DNA of 64,000 nt from Gemmatimonadota bacterium (GTDB lineage: Bacteria; Gemmatimonadota; Gemmatimonadetes; Gemmatimonadales; Gemmatimonadaceae): positions 62,001 through 126,000 of the forward strand of contig JADJNZ010000008.1 of NCBI GenBank assembly GCA_016714015.1, given 5' to 3'. The translations under genes and the position numbers were made by a program. Under the pieces are notes generated by a model. That model was not told where the DNA came from and did no database searches. It saw nothing but the letters and a program-made list of their open reading frames with translations. Position 1 is the stretch's first letter. The number at the start of each line of letters is the position of its first letter. Below, piece by piece: positions 55,389 through 63,935 of this stretch.

Positions 55389-57578
55389 GTGCACGCGCTC
55401 GCCTCGAAGAACCCGGCATTCCTGAACCGCGAGCTGTCCTGGCTCGAGTTCAATGCGCGCGTGCTCCACGAGGCTGAGGACGAGCGCACGGCGCTGCTCG
55501 AGCGGGTGAAGTTCCTGTCGATCTTCAGCTCGAACCTCGACGAGTTCTTCATGGTGCGGGTCGCGGGGCTCCGGCGGCAGCTGGCCGCCGGAGTCCTGCA
55601 GACGGCCAGCGACGGGCTCTCGCCGGCCGAGCAGCTCGACCTGATCGATGCGCGGGTGCGCGCGCTGCTGGGCCGGCAACGCCATCTCCTGCACGAGGTG
55701 CTGCTGCCGCTGCTGCGCCGCGTCGGGGTCCGGATCCTCACGCCCGACGAGCTCGAGGGCGAGGAGCGTGCGCGCATCGACGAGTACTTCGATGCGCAGG
55801 TCTTCCCCGTGCTGACGCCGCTCGCGGTCGATCCCGGGCACCCGTTCCCCTACATCAGCAACCTGTCGCTGTCGCTCGCGGTGGAGTTGCGCGACCCGGA
55901 GCGCGGCGCGGTGCGCTTCGCGCGCGTGAAGGTGCCGAAGAGCCTTCCGCGCTGGGTGCCGACCGGCCGTCCGAACTCGTTCGTCCCACTCGAGGCGCTG
56001 ATCCGGTCGCGCCTCGACGCGCTCTTCCCCGGCATGGACGTGCTCGGGAGCCACGGCTTCCGGCTCACGCGTTACTCCGACCTCGACATCCAGCACACCG
56101 AGGAGCCGGAGGACCTGCTCGCGATGATCGAGGAGCAGCTCTTCCAACGCCGCTTCGGTGAGGTGGTGCGCCTGGAGGTCGAGGAGGGGATGCCGCTCCA
56201 CGTGCGGGAACTGCTCCTCGACGAGCTGCGGGCGAGCGAGGCGCCGGAGATGGCGCCCCTCTCGGATCGCGAGGTCTTCGCCCCCGGGCCGCTCCTCGAC
56301 GTGAGCGACCTCATGGCGCTCGCGGGCACCGACCTGCCGGAGCACAAGGACCCGCCGCTCATCGCGGTGGTGCCGGCCGAGCTCCGTGATGCGAGCCGGT
56401 CGATCTTCGACGTGATCCGCGAGCGCGAGATCCTCGTCCACCATCCGTTCGACTCGTTCGGGGCGTCGGTCGAGACCTTCATCGAGTCGGCGGCGCGCGA
56501 CGAGCACGTGCTGGCGATCAAGATGACGCTCTACCGCACGTCGGGTGACGGCGCGATCGTGCAGGCGCTCACCGAGGCGGCGCAACGCGGCAAGCAGGTG
56601 GCGGTGCTCGTCGAGCTGCAGGCGCGCTTCGACGAGATCAACAACATCGCGTGGGCGCGGACCCTCGAGTCGTTCGGCGTGCACGTGGTATACGGGCTCC
56701 CGGGCCTCAAGACGCACACCAAGACGGCGCTCGTGGTGCGGAAGGAGCCGGACGGCATCCGGCGGTACGTGCACATCGGGACCGGCAACTACAACACGCG
56801 CACCGCCCGCATCTACACCGACATCGGCCTGCTGACCTGCGACGAGGCGATCGGGTCGGACATCAGCGACCTGTTCAACTCGCTGACGGGCTACTCGCGC
56901 CGGGCGGAGTACCGGCGGCTGCTGGTGGCGCCGGTGAACATGCGGCGCCAGGTGCTGGGGCTGATCGACCGCGAGACGGCGCTGGCGATGGCGGGGCGGC
57001 CGGGGCGGATCATCGCGAAGATGAACGCGCTCGTGGATCCCGAGTGCATCGAGGCGTTGTACCGGGCGTCGTCGGCCGGGGTCGAGATCGACCTCGTCGT
57101 GCGCGGCATCTGCTGCCTGCGTCCCGGGGTGCCGGGGCTGTCGGACCGGGTCCGCGTGCAGAGCATCATCGGCCGCTTCCTGGAGCATTCCCGGATCTGG
57201 ATGTTCGGAAACGACGGCACCCCGGAGTACTTCTTCGGGTCCGCCGACTGGATGCCGCGCAACTTCGATCGCCGCGTCGAAGTGGTGACGCCGGTGGCCA
57301 ATCCGCACTTCCAGGAGCGGCTGCAGCAGGTGCTCGAGGTGTGCCTGGCGGACAATCGGCAGGCCTGGGACCTCCAGCCGGACGGGAGCTACATCCAGCG
57401 GCAGCCGGGCGAGGAAGGCGAGCGCGCCACGCACCGGATCCTGCTGCGCGACTCCTGGGGCACGCACCGGGACACGGCGGCGTGGCCCCTCCCGTCGAGT
57501 CCGCTCGCCAGCCCGAAGTCGGCCGGGCGCCCGCCGTCCTCGAGCATGGCGTTCCTGGCGATCACGGACGAGCCGTAG
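55389..57578 (+). CDS. ppk1: Polyphosphate kinase 1
   Basis: A 729-residue PPK1. N-terminal NRELSWLEFNARVL and LDEFFMVRVAGL, and the phospho-histidine region GLKTHTKTALVVRKE near residue 440. The C-terminal PLD-like region includes IHIGTGNYNTRTARIYTD. It makes polyphosphate from ATP. GTG at 55389, 7 bp after pit. Forms an operon with DUF47 and pit. Confidence 0.95.
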   Translation: MHALASKNPAFLNRELSWLEFNARVLHEAEDERTALLERVKFLSIFSSNLDEFFMVRVAGLRRQLAAGVLQTASDGLSPAEQLDLIDARVRALLGRQRHLLHEVLLPLLRRVGVRILTPDELEGEERARIDEYFDAQVFPVLTPLAVDPGHPFPYISNLSLSLAVELRDPERGAVRFARVKVPKSLPRWVPTGRPNSFVPLEALIRSRLDALFPGMDVLGSHGFRLTRYSDLDIQHTEEPEDLLAMIEEQLFQRRFGEVVRLEVEEGMPLHVRELLLDELRASEAPEMAPLSDREVFAPGPLLDVSDLMALAGTDLPEHKDPPLIAVVPAELRDASRSIFDVIREREILVHHPFDSFGASVETFIESAARDEHVLAIKMTLYRTSGDGAIVQALTEAAQRGKQVAVLVELQARFDEINNIAWARTLESFGVHVVYGLPGLKTHTKTALVVRKEPDGIRRYVHIGTGNYNTRTARIYTDIGLLTCDEAIGSDISDLFNSLTGYSRRAEYRRLLVAPVNMRRQVLGLIDRETALAMAGRPGRIIAKMNALVDPECIEALYRASSAGVEIDLVVRGICCLRPGVPGLSDRVRVQSIIGRFLEHSRIWMFGNDGTPEYFFGSADWMPRNFDRRVEVVTPVANPHFQERLQQVLEVCLADNRQAWDLQPDGSYIQRQPGEEGERATHRILLRDSWGTHRDTAAWPLPSSPLASPKSAGRPPSSSMAFLAITDEP

Positions 57579-57624
57579 CCGGAGGCGGGTGAGCGAAAGG
57601 CGGGTGAGGACCGCCGAGTCCGGC

Positions 57625-57665
57625 CTGTCATTACACGACCGTTACAATCGGTCGTGGCCTAACAT
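57625..57665 (+). promoter_or_regulatory. Candidate Pho box and -10 for the porin gene
   Basis: CTGTCATTACA and CGACCGTTACA (57625-57646) are 11-bp direct repeats of the kind bound by PhoB, followed 13 bp later by a -10-like TAACAT (57660-57665). A palindrome CGACCG-N7-CGGTCG (57636-57654) overlaps. It lies 26 bp before the porin ATG. Confidence 0.5.
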
Positions 57666-57690
57666 AAATGGATGTGAGAGATTCCACTCC

Positions 57691-58959
57691 ATGTCCAGAC
57701 TCGTGACGTACCTGTTGCCTGATCGTTGCATCGGGCACCGCTCGCTGGCCGGCCTCGCCGCCCTCCTCCTTGCCCTGTTCGCCGCCCCCGGCGACCTCCC
57801 TGGCCAGACCCCGGGCGCGCCATCTGCTGCGGCCGCCCCCAAGCCGACCGTCGAGTACGGCGACCGCGGGGTGGTCTTCAATGCCGCCGATGGGTTCAGC
57901 TACCTCATCCTGCGGTTCCGCGTGCAGCAGCTGGCCCAGCTCACGACGGTGAGCGACGACGACCTCGACATCGCGAGCGCGAATCTCGCGGTGCGCCGGA
58001 TGCGGCTCCGGCTCGAGTCGGTCATGTGGGATCCGCGCCTCAAGGTGAACGTGCAGCTCTCGTTCACGCGCGGGGACCAGGACTTCGAGGCGTCGAACTT
58101 CCCGAACGTGCTCCGCGACGCGCACGTGACGTTCCAGGCGACCAAGCGGCTGGCGCTGATCGGCGGGCAGGGGAAGCTTCCCGGCAACCGGCAACGCGTG
58201 AACTCGTCCAGCGAGCTCCAGTTCGCCGATCGGTCGATCGTGAACGGGGCGTTCACGATCGATCGCGACGTCGGCCTCTTCGCCAACTACGTCAACATGG
58301 ATGCCGCGCTCCCCTACGTGCTCCGCGGGGCGATCACCTCCGGCGAAGGGCGGAACCCCGCGGTCGGGAGCAACGGCCTCGCCTACACCGGACGTGTGGA
58401 ACTGCTCCCCTTCGGTGCCTTCACCGGCGGTGGCGACTACTTCGAAGGCGATCTCCGCCGCGAGCCGAAGCCGAAGCTCAGCGTGGCGTTCGGCATGCAG
58501 CACAATGACCGGGCGGTGCGCACCGGCGGCCAGCTCGGCCGACCGCTCCTCGCGCCACGGAGCATGAACACCTACATCGCCGATGCGCTCTACAAGCATC
58601 GCGGGTTCGCGATCTCGGCCGAGGTGGCGCGGCGCACCGCGCCCGACCCGATCACGAGCGACGGCACCACGACCCGGTTCGTACTGACCGGCGACGGTGT
58701 GACGGCGCAGACGTCGTACCTCCTCAAGAACAACCTCGAGCCGGCGCTGCGCTTCTCGATCGTCACGCCGAACGGCGAGATCGCGGGGCTCACGGGGGCC
58801 GACCGGCAGCGGCAGGTCGGGCTCGGGTTCACACGCTACCTCAAGGGCCACAAGGTCAAGGTGCAGGGCGAGCTGCTGCACGATGACTTCCGGAATCAGG
58901 CGACCGGGGTTCGGCGCGGCTCGTGGGCGCTGCGGAGTTCGATGGAAGTGGGGATCTGA
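57691..58959 (+). CDS. Phosphate-selective porin (OprO/OprP family)
   Basis: A 422-residue outer-membrane protein. Signal peptide starts MSRLVTYLLPDRCIGHRSLA with a long hydrophobic part (LAGLAALLLALFAAPG). Beta-barrel-type strands follow, such as LRLESVMWDPRLKVNVQLSF and GFTRYLKGHKVKVQGELLHDDF. Features fit OprP-type phosphate/polyphosphate porins. The upstream Pho box-like sequence and flanking phosphate genes support this. Paired convergently with ppx across a GAAGGC repeat. Confidence 0.75.
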   Translation: MSRLVTYLLPDRCIGHRSLAGLAALLLALFAAPGDLPGQTPGAPSAAAAPKPTVEYGDRGVVFNAADGFSYLILRFRVQQLAQLTTVSDDDLDIASANLAVRRMRLRLESVMWDPRLKVNVQLSFTRGDQDFEASNFPNVLRDAHVTFQATKRLALIGGQGKLPGNRQRVNSSSELQFADRSIVNGAFTIDRDVGLFANYVNMDAALPYVLRGAITSGEGRNPAVGSNGLAYTGRVELLPFGAFTGGGDYFEGDLRREPKPKLSVAFGMQHNDRAVRTGGQLGRPLLAPRSMNTYIADALYKHRGFAISAEVARRTAPDPITSDGTTTRFVLTGDGVTAQTSYLLKNNLEPALRFSIVTPNGEIAGLTGADRQRQVGLGFTRYLKGHKVKVQGELLHDDFRNQATGVRRGSWALRSSMEVGI

Positions 58960-58960
58960 A

Positions 58961-58986
58961 CGGAAGGCAGAAGGCGGAAGGCAGAA
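58961..58986 (+). repeat. GGAAGGCAGAAGGC repeat
   Basis: CGGAAGGCAGAAGGCGGAAG and GCAGAA, tandem 7-bp GGAAGGC/AGAAGGC units, fill the gap between the convergent porin and ppx genes. Confidence 0.75.
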
Positions 58987-58988
58987 CC

Positions 58989-60584
58989 CTACGGTAGGAC
59001 GATCTGGCCGTCCGGGGCGACGACCTCGATCGGGGCGCCCGCCACTTCGCTCAGCAGTTCCGCCTTGCGGGCGGCGCCCCAGAGTTCGAGGCGCATCGGG
59101 TCGTTGGCGCGGCGCGGTGTGGGCGTGAGGCGCACGGCGCGCTCGAGCCACCGGACCTTCACCTTGTCGACGGCGCTGGCGTGCCCGCGATCGAGCCCGT
59201 CGGCGACGCGGAGCAGCGCGGCGAGCCGGCGCACCCGCTCGCGCGCTTCGCGGTCGAGCTCCCACCAGGCCTCGTGCTTCCGCTTGGGCACGCCGCCGCG
59301 GTGATACCGCGCCACGTGCGCGATCACGACCTGCTCCTCGGGGCCGATGCCGAGCAGGTCGGCATGCGTGATCAGGTGGAACGAGTGCTTGTGATGCTGC
59401 TCGTAGTTGATGTGGTAGCCCACATCGTGCAACAGCGCCGCGTCGGCGAGGGTCTGCCGCTCGGAGGGATCGCACCCGAGGCGCGCGCCCATCGCGTCGA
59501 AGAGCTGCAGGGCGAGCGACTGCACCTGCTTCGAGTGCGGCACCTCGTAATGACAGCGTTCGGCGAAGGCGAGCACGGAACGCGCGCGCGCCTCCCCCGG
59601 GTCGGCGATGACGGGGACCACCTTCGCGGTCTCGAGCAGCAGTCCCTCGCGGATGCCGAAGGCGGACGCGCTCAACTCGCGCGGTTCGACACGTGCGAGC
59701 ACCTCGGCGGCGACCGCGAGGCCGGCGACGATGATGTCGGCGCGTCCGGCGTTGAGCCCCGGGACCTGCAGGCGTTCCTGCACCGACATCGTCGCGAGCT
59801 GTTCGAGGATATGCTCGACCTCGTGCCGCGGGATCCGCGTGCCGTGCACGCTGCGCACCTTCACGCCCTGACGCGCGAGGAACATGCCGGCGAGGTTCGT
59901 GAAGGTGCCGCCGGAGCCGATCACCTCGGCGCCGCGCCAGTCGCGGACGGGGAGGACCTCCTTGATCTGCGCGCGGACGTGCTTCCGGAGCTTCTTGACG
60001 CCCTTCGCGCCCGACCGTCCCTCGAGGAACTGCTCGGTGAGCCGGATCGCGCCGAACGGGAAGGTGATGAGGCGCTCGACGAGTCCTTCGGCGGCCAGGG
60101 CGAGTTCGAGCGAGCCGCCGCCGATGTCCATGACGACCGAGCGGCCGTGACCGAGCTCGAAATGCGCGAGGGCGGAGCGGAACGCGAGGCGGGCCTCCTC
60201 CTCGCCGATGAGCACGCGGGGCTTGAGGCCGGTCTCGCGGCGCACGCGCGTGAGGAAGGTCGGGCCGTTGCGCGCGTCGCGCACCGCGCTGGTGGCGACG
60301 ACCTCGATCCGCTTGCACCCCTGCTGGCGCGCGAGCGTCGCCATGCGCGCGAGGGCCTCGATCGCCTCGTCCATGTGCTGCGCGTCGAGTTCGCCGGTGG
60401 CGCTGAGGCCGGCGCCGAGCCGCGGTGCGGCCTTCATCTCGTCGACGATGCGGATGGCGCCGTCAGGGAACACGTCGGCGACGATCTGCCGGATGGAATT
60501 CGATCCGATGTCGATCGCGGCGATGCGCCGATCGCGGTCCTCGCGGGCCGTACGATAGGGGCCGTCCTGCGCGCGCAGCGCCAT
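58989..60584 (-). CDS. ppx: Exopolyphosphatase/guanosine pentaphosphatase (Ppx/GppA) with HD domain
   Basis: A 531-residue Ppx/GppA protein. N-terminal ASKHA ATPase fold: AAIDIGSNSIRQIVADV, VVMDIGGGSLELA, and EVIGSGGTFTNLAGMF. A C-terminal HD-type domain holds ALLHDVGYHINYEQHHKHS and AHVARYHRGG. It degrades polyphosphate and/or pppGpp, opposing ppk1. ATG at 60584 overlaps the PstS-like stop (ATGA). Confidence 0.93.
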   Translation of the reverse strand: MALRAQDGPYRTAREDRDRRIAAIDIGSNSIRQIVADVFPDGAIRIVDEMKAAPRLGAGLSATGELDAQHMDEAIEALARMATLARQQGCKRIEVVATSAVRDARNGPTFLTRVRRETGLKPRVLIGEEEARLAFRSALAHFELGHGRSVVMDIGGGSLELALAAEGLVERLITFPFGAIRLTEQFLEGRSGAKGVKKLRKHVRAQIKEVLPVRDWRGAEVIGSGGTFTNLAGMFLARQGVKVRSVHGTRIPRHEVEHILEQLATMSVQERLQVPGLNAGRADIIVAGLAVAAEVLARVEPRELSASAFGIREGLLLETAKVVPVIADPGEARARSVLAFAERCHYEVPHSKQVQSLALQLFDAMGARLGCDPSERQTLADAALLHDVGYHINYEQHHKHSFHLITHADLLGIGPEEQVVIAHVARYHRGGVPKRKHEAWWELDREARERVRRLAALLRVADGLDRGHASAVDKVKVRWLERAVRLTPTPRRANDPMRLELWGAARKAELLSEVAGAPIEVVAPDGQIVLP

Positions 60585-61696
60585 CAGATGGTCCTCGGGG
60601 AGGGGCAGATGCCGGGGGTGAGCGCGTCGAGGCGTTCGACCTGTCGCCGCAGCTCGCTCCCCGGGAGCGGGGCGTAGCCGAGGGCGCGCGCGGAGTGCGC
60701 GCCCTCGCGGAGTGCCCACCGGGCGAAGGCGAGGAAGTGCGCACCGCGGGTGGAATCCCCGAGCGCGCGGTCGACGACGAGGCGCGTGATGGCTGCGACC
60801 GGATAGGCCGCCGCATCGCGCGCGCCGACGAGGCCGTGGAGGGTGTCGGCGCGCGCGCCGGTGAGGAGTTCGGCGGCGGTGCGGGCCAGCGAGAGCGAGT
60901 CGGGACGCACGTACGCGCCGGCGACATTGCGCAACGCGGCGGTCGCGAGGCGCGACTGCTGGGCGTAGGAGAGCTCGACGAACCCGAGGGCGCCCTCGGT
61001 CGCACGCACCTGGGCCGCGACCCCTTCGTTCCCCTCGACGCGCTCGCCAGCGGGCCAGTCGGTGCGCCCGGCTCCCGCGGCGTCCTCCTGCGCGGCGCGC
61101 CAGATGGCGGTCGTCGCGAGGTAGTCGGCGAACACCTCGCTGGTGCCGCTCGACCGCGCGCGCTGGATCACCCGGATGGGGATGGCCGGGAGCGCGAGCG
61201 ACGGGTTGAGCGCGCGCAGCGCGGGGTCGTCCCATTGGGTGATGCGCCCGAGGTAGATGCCGGCGAGGGTGGGGGCGTCGAGGCGGACGGCGCTGAAGAT
61301 GCGCGGGAGGTTCACGACGACGGCGATCGCGCCGATGACGGTGGGGATCTCGACGGGACCACAGCGAGCCCGGGCTCGCTCATCGGCGCGCAGGGGGCGG
61401 TCGATCGCGCCGAAGTCCATCTCCTCCTCGAAGAGCAGGCGGATCCCCTCGCCCGAGCCGACGGAGAAGTAGTTGATGCGGACGCCGGATGCATCGCGGT
61501 ACTCGGCGAACCAGCGACGATAGAGCGGATACGGGAAGGTCGCGCCCGCCCCGACGAGGTCGATGCCGCCCGACGGCGGCGGCGGTGGCGCGGGGCGCGT
61601 GCGGATCCACTCCATCCCGGCGGCGAATCCCCCGAGCACCCCGATCCAGATGAGCACGGCCGCGCGCAGCCACGTCAGGGATCGAGGTCCGGTCAT
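60584..61696 (-). CDS. PstS-like phosphate-binding protein
   Basis: A 370-residue periplasmic binding protein of the PstS family. Phosphate-loop motifs GAGATFPYPLYRRWF, SVGSGEGIRL and RARSSGTSEVFADYL are clear. The N-terminus (LRAAVLIWIGVLGGFAAGMEW) looks like an uncleaved anchor with a proline-rich PAPPPPPSG linker. pstC, pstA and pstB are not next to it in this window. Stop overlaps the ppx start. Confidence 0.88.
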   Translation of the reverse strand: MTGPRSLTWLRAAVLIWIGVLGGFAAGMEWIRTRPAPPPPPSGGIDLVGAGATFPYPLYRRWFAEYRDASGVRINYFSVGSGEGIRLLFEEEMDFGAIDRPLRADERARARCGPVEIPTVIGAIAVVVNLPRIFSAVRLDAPTLAGIYLGRITQWDDPALRALNPSLALPAIPIRVIQRARSSGTSEVFADYLATTAIWRAAQEDAAGAGRTDWPAGERVEGNEGVAAQVRATEGALGFVELSYAQQSRLATAALRNVAGAYVRPDSLSLARTAAELLTGARADTLHGLVGARDAAAYPVAAITRLVVDRALGDSTRGAHFLAFARWALREGAHSARALGYAPLPGSELRRQVERLDALTPGICPSPRTI

Positions 61697-61706
61697 CAGG
61701 GCGGGG

Positions 61707-62345
61707 TCAGAGGTCGTTGGCGTACGACAGGAACTTGTAGCGCCCGTCGCGCTTGAGCAACGCGCCGAAGAGCTGCATCTCGCGTTCGGCCGAGTCCGGC
61801 ACCGCGAACCTCACGCGGCAGCCGCGGAGGATCGCGTTCGGCCCCTCCTGCTCTGCGGAGTCCGGACAGGTCACGGCCTCGACGCGGAGGGCGCGACCAC
61901 CGTAGCGCGAGAGGAGCCGGCCGGCGCCCTTGTCGCTCGCGGCGACGAGGGTGAACCAGACGAGCTCCGGTCCCAGCTCATACGGCGGACGGACGTACTT
62001 CGTGTTCGGATAGTAGAGCCAGCCGAACTCCGCCTTGCTCACGGCGAGACCGCGCACCGCGGCGGTGTCGTGCGCTGCGAGGGCACGCGACAGCGCGCGC
62101 GCGAGGGTGAGCGGCGAGTCGGCACCGCCCTCGAGCACGGCGGGCGTGTCCGACACCGTCGCGCGGAAGCGCGCGAGCAGGGTGGGGATGGGGAGCGCCG
62201 AGTCGACGACACCAGCGGCGGGCGTCGGCGGCTCGGCGCGTGGGGCCGGATCGCACGCTGCGACGCCGACCGTGACGACCGCGGTGAGCACGAGTCGATG
62301 CGCCGCGGACGCGGCGCGGAGGATGGAGCGCGAGAGGGTTCGCAT
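61707..62345 (-). CDS. Lipoprotein of unknown function
   Basis: A 212-residue lipoprotein. Lipobox VAAC lies near residue 31. Mature part holds SKAEFGWLYYPNTKYVRPPY and CPDSAEQEGPNAILRGCRV (two cysteines may pair). No family recognised. It precedes the PstS-like gene by 10 bp, so is probably in the same phosphate operon. Confidence 0.7.
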   Translation of the reverse strand: MRTLSRSILRAASAAHRLVLTAVVTVGVAACDPAPRAEPPTPAAGVVDSALPIPTLLARFRATVSDTPAVLEGGADSPLTLARALSRALAAHDTAAVRGLAVSKAEFGWLYYPNTKYVRPPYELGPELVWFTLVAASDKGAGRLLSRYGGRALRVEAVTCPDSAEQEGPNAILRGCRVRFAVPDSAEREMQLFGALLKRDGRYKFLSYANDL

Positions 62346-62364
62346 CGGCGGAGGAGAGGACGCA

Positions 62365-62403
62365 CGAGGGGCCGGGGCTCGGCGAACGAGCCCCGGCCCC
62401 TCG
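62365..62403 (-). terminator. Terminator hairpin for the beta-helix lipoprotein gene
   Basis: Perfect 17-bp arms CGAGGGGCCGGGGCTCG with a 5-nt loop, 15 bp after the stop at 62419 on the minus strand. No clear T-tract. Confidence 0.65.
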
Positions 62404-62418
62404 GGTCAATCTAGGGGA

Positions 62419-63834
62419 TCAGTTGATGGCGTAGTTGGTCCACCCGAGCCACCACTTCGTGCCGCTGGGGGCGGCCGCGCCGCGGTAGGCCGTGCCGGTC
62501 ACGAAGGTGCCGGCGGCGGTGGCGAGGTTGCCGCTGAAGGTGGTGAGCCCGCCGGTCGCGATGGGCGAACCGGCGGCCGGCGCCCAGTCGAACGAGGTCG
62601 CGGACGTGGCCGGCATGGTGAAGGTGGTGAAGAGGCTCGCGGTGGTGGCCGCGGCGTCGCGCGTGATGTTCCGCGCCACCGAGTCGGTCATGACCCAGCC
62701 GCCGGAGGCGGTGGTGAAGATCGACGGCGTCTGCGCGATGAAGACGTTGCGCACGTCGAGCACGCCGTCGGTGTAGCGGACCTTCGTGGTGGTCGAGTCG
62801 CGGAGGCCGAACGCGCCCTTGGGCCAGCGTGCCATCGCGCCGTTCACGTAGTAGCCGCCGGTGCCGCGGCGGAGGATCGCGCCGTAGCCGCCGTTGGTCG
62901 CATCGACCCCGGTGCCGCTGCCGGTGCCGACGAGCGTGAAGTTCGCGACGACCGGCGCCGTGAACGGCGTCGAGTTCTGGCCGGAGGCGCAGCCGGTGCC
63001 GTTGCACCCGTCGTTCTCGATGCCCTGCGGGTCGCTGGAGGTGTTGCCGGCGCCGGCGCGCGGCACCACGAGGGCGCTCTGGTACGCGATCAGGTACTGC
63101 AGGCGTCCGACGTAGCCCTCGGACATGTCGAAGTGGTCGTCACCCGACTCGTACGAGACGAGGTAGCGGCCGTCGACCGCGCCACCGAAGAACTCGAACG
63201 AGTCGTCGAGGCCGTAGAGCGACTGGACGTACTCGAGCGTGGTCCCGCTGCCGACCGCGGCGAGGGTGAGCGTGTTGAGCTCGGCGTCGGTCGCGGTCGC
63301 GTACCCGGCGAACTCGATCCGCACGTAGCGGAGGGTGCCGCTGTTGTCGGCGTTGTTGTTGCCGCCGCTGTACTCCTGCGATGGGTTCGAGGCGCCGGTG
63401 CCGGTGCCCTCGAGGATGACGGGGGCCACGCGGTTGATCACGCCGTTGCCGATGATGATCAGGCCGCCCCAGTCGCCGGCCTGCCGCTGCCCGACCGGGC
63501 GCGACGAGGTGAAGACGATCGGCTCGGCGGCGGTGCCGTTGGCGACGATGCGCGCGCCGCGCGTGATGAAGAGCGACGAGCCGACGGTGGCGAAGTCGCC
63601 CTGGATGACCGTGCCGGGCTGGATGGTGAGCGTCGCGCCGTTGGTCACCTGGATGAAGCCTTGCAGCGTGTAGAGCGTGTCCTTGTAGAGCGTGCGGTTG
63701 ACCGTGATGTTGGTCGTGAGCGTCGCGTTGCCCGGCGGGATGACGCCGGTGCCGCCACCATCCTCATTGTTGCAGGCCGCGAGCGTGAGGGCGGCGAGGG
63801 CCGCGACGAGGATGCGTCCGTTCGGTCGGAGCAT
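62419..63834 (-). CDS. Large lipoprotein with beta-helix-type repeats, phosphate island
   Basis: A 471-residue lipoprotein. Lipobox LAAC is near residue 20 (LAALTLAACNNEDGGG). The mature part is rich in Thr, Gly and Asn, with NGATLTIQPGTVIQG and WGGLIIIGNGVINR resembling a right-handed beta-helix. Two acidic motifs, LDDSFEFFGG and GDDHFDMSEG, stand out in the middle and look like metal or ligand sites. Function unknown; genes of this type often sit beside TonB-dependent receptors, which may lie past the window end. ATG at 63834 chosen for the signal sequence. Confidence 0.75.
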   Translation of the reverse strand: MLRPNGRILVAALAALTLAACNNEDGGGTGVIPPGNATLTTNITVNRTLYKDTLYTLQGFIQVTNGATLTIQPGTVIQGDFATVGSSLFITRGARIVANGTAAEPIVFTSSRPVGQRQAGDWGGLIIIGNGVINRVAPVILEGTGTGASNPSQEYSGGNNNADNSGTLRYVRIEFAGYATATDAELNTLTLAAVGSGTTLEYVQSLYGLDDSFEFFGGAVDGRYLVSYESGDDHFDMSEGYVGRLQYLIAYQSALVVPRAGAGNTSSDPQGIENDGCNGTGCASGQNSTPFTAPVVANFTLVGTGSGTGVDATNGGYGAILRRGTGGYYVNGAMARWPKGAFGLRDSTTTKVRYTDGVLDVRNVFIAQTPSIFTTASGGWVMTDSVARNITRDAAATTASLFTTFTMPATSATSFDWAPAAGSPIATGGLTTFSGNLATAAGTFVTGTAYRGAAAPSGTKWWLGWTNYAIN

Positions 63835-63905
63835 TGGGGAGTCCAGTTGGTGAGGAACGATCGGGAAGGGACACGACGCGCGTGTCACGCGTCATGCCGA
63901 ACGAA

Positions 63906-63935
63906 AACGCCGCCGTGTCTCCACACGGCGGCGTT
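63906..63935 (-). terminator. Terminator for a gene beyond the right edge
   Basis: Perfect 13-bp stem AACGCCGCCGTGT/ACACGGCGGCGTT with loop CTCC, followed on the minus strand by TTTCGTT. It should end a minus-strand gene whose 3' end may lie just upstream (stop TAG possible at 63985-63983, ending LSWRP). Confidence 0.75.

Noticed and set aside
57631..60318. Very long open frame on the minus strand opposite the porin and covering ppx in the wrong frame
   Set aside because: Arg/Ala/Pro-rich shadow typical of high GC; no domain, and it conflicts with strongly supported genes.
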